Assembly (NCBI GenBank): GCA_964479585.1
Contig: CAYZMP010000025.1
Span: forward strand, 1-24,327
Length of the DNA: 24,327 bases
DNA from: UBA6182 sp964479585
GTDB lineage: Bacteria > Bacillota_I > Bacilli_A > Erysipelotrichales > Erysipelotrichaceae
Reading direction: 5' to 3'
In this document: positions 24,276 through 24,327 of the stretch, one piece after another
How the letters are laid out: each line of letters begins with the position of its first letter
Numbering within the stretch: the first letter of the stretch is position 1
Made by a program: the position numbers and the translations under genes
Notes under the pieces: generated by a model
Databases searched by the model: none
The model's input: only the letters and a program-made list of their open reading frames with translations
Told to the model about the DNA's origin: nothing

Positions 24276-24327
24276 GGTAGTGTCAATAAGTTTGTGTAAA
24301 CGCCAAACATTGTAGAACTATAGTCGT
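24276..24327 (+). mobile_element. Possible end of an IS256/mutator-type insertion sequence
   Basis: From 24276 the plus strand reads GGTAGTGTCAATAAGTTTG then TGTAAAC, which resembles the terminal inverted repeats of IS256-family elements as I remember them. No transposase is visible because the window ends 52 bases later. No reference could be consulted, so this is a pattern-based suggestion. Confidence 0.35.

Noticed and set aside
1..24327. TGA read as tryptophan, as in Mycoplasma
   Set aside because: Several complete, family-length proteins end at TGA, and conserved Trp codons examined are TGG.
1..24327. CRISPR arrays, tRNA or rRNA genes, toxin-antitoxin or phage defence genes
   Set aside because: No regularly spaced repeats, cloverleaf candidates or defence-type domains were seen; gaps between genes are all under 270 bases.

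Overview
This window is a compact, AT-rich bacterial chromosome segment from a Bacillota/Mollicutes-related organism. PolC-type replicase (PHP plus proofreading exonuclease), Asp23/FakA, Prp/L27 and DivIB-like FtsQ all point to low-GC Gram-positives. MurG and FtsQ indicate a peptidoglycan wall. TGA is used as a stop (nusA, ylxQ, nfnA, nfnB, murG) and Trp is TGG, so this is not the Mycoplasma code 4. The short IF2 N-terminus, long acidic NusA tail and loss of several intervening genes suggest an Erysipelotrichia-like or related reduced lineage; that placement is inference.

All genes but one lie on the minus strand, so transcription mostly runs from high to low coordinates. From the right: a possible insertion-sequence end at the edge; then promoter, L21-type leader and rplU-prp-rpmA, a terminator-like hairpin, and obgE; ruvAB with its own promoter and terminator; a rhodanese lipoprotein; a lone plus-strand HAD hydrolase diverging from murG; murG-ftsQ; asp23-fakA-recG-rnc-nfnA-nfnB-polC-ThiF-like gene; and finally the classical rimP-nusA-ylxR-ylxQ-infB-rbfA operon ending in a strong hairpin terminator near the left edge.

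The genes serve translation and ribosome assembly (L21, L27, Prp, ObgE, RimP, YlxR, YlxQ, IF2, RbfA), transcription elongation (NusA), replication and repair (PolC, RecG, RuvAB), RNA processing (RNase III), envelope growth (MurG, FtsQ), fatty acid phosphorylation (FakA) and electron transfer (NfnAB). Genes are tightly packed, with 1-, 4-, 8- and 16-nt overlaps implying translational coupling.

Most of the window is conserved housekeeping DNA and I see no clear new multi-gene system. The parts worth a second look are mainly regulatory: a divergent pair of promoters that would make both murG and the HAD gene leaderless, terminator-like hairpins placed immediately before recG and obgE, a rimP leader hairpin with an alternative partner upstream, and an L21 leader that can mask its own ribosome binding site. 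Unusual gene content includes nfnAB and a Cys-poor E1-like protein wedged around polC, and an acidic-aromatic NusA tail.
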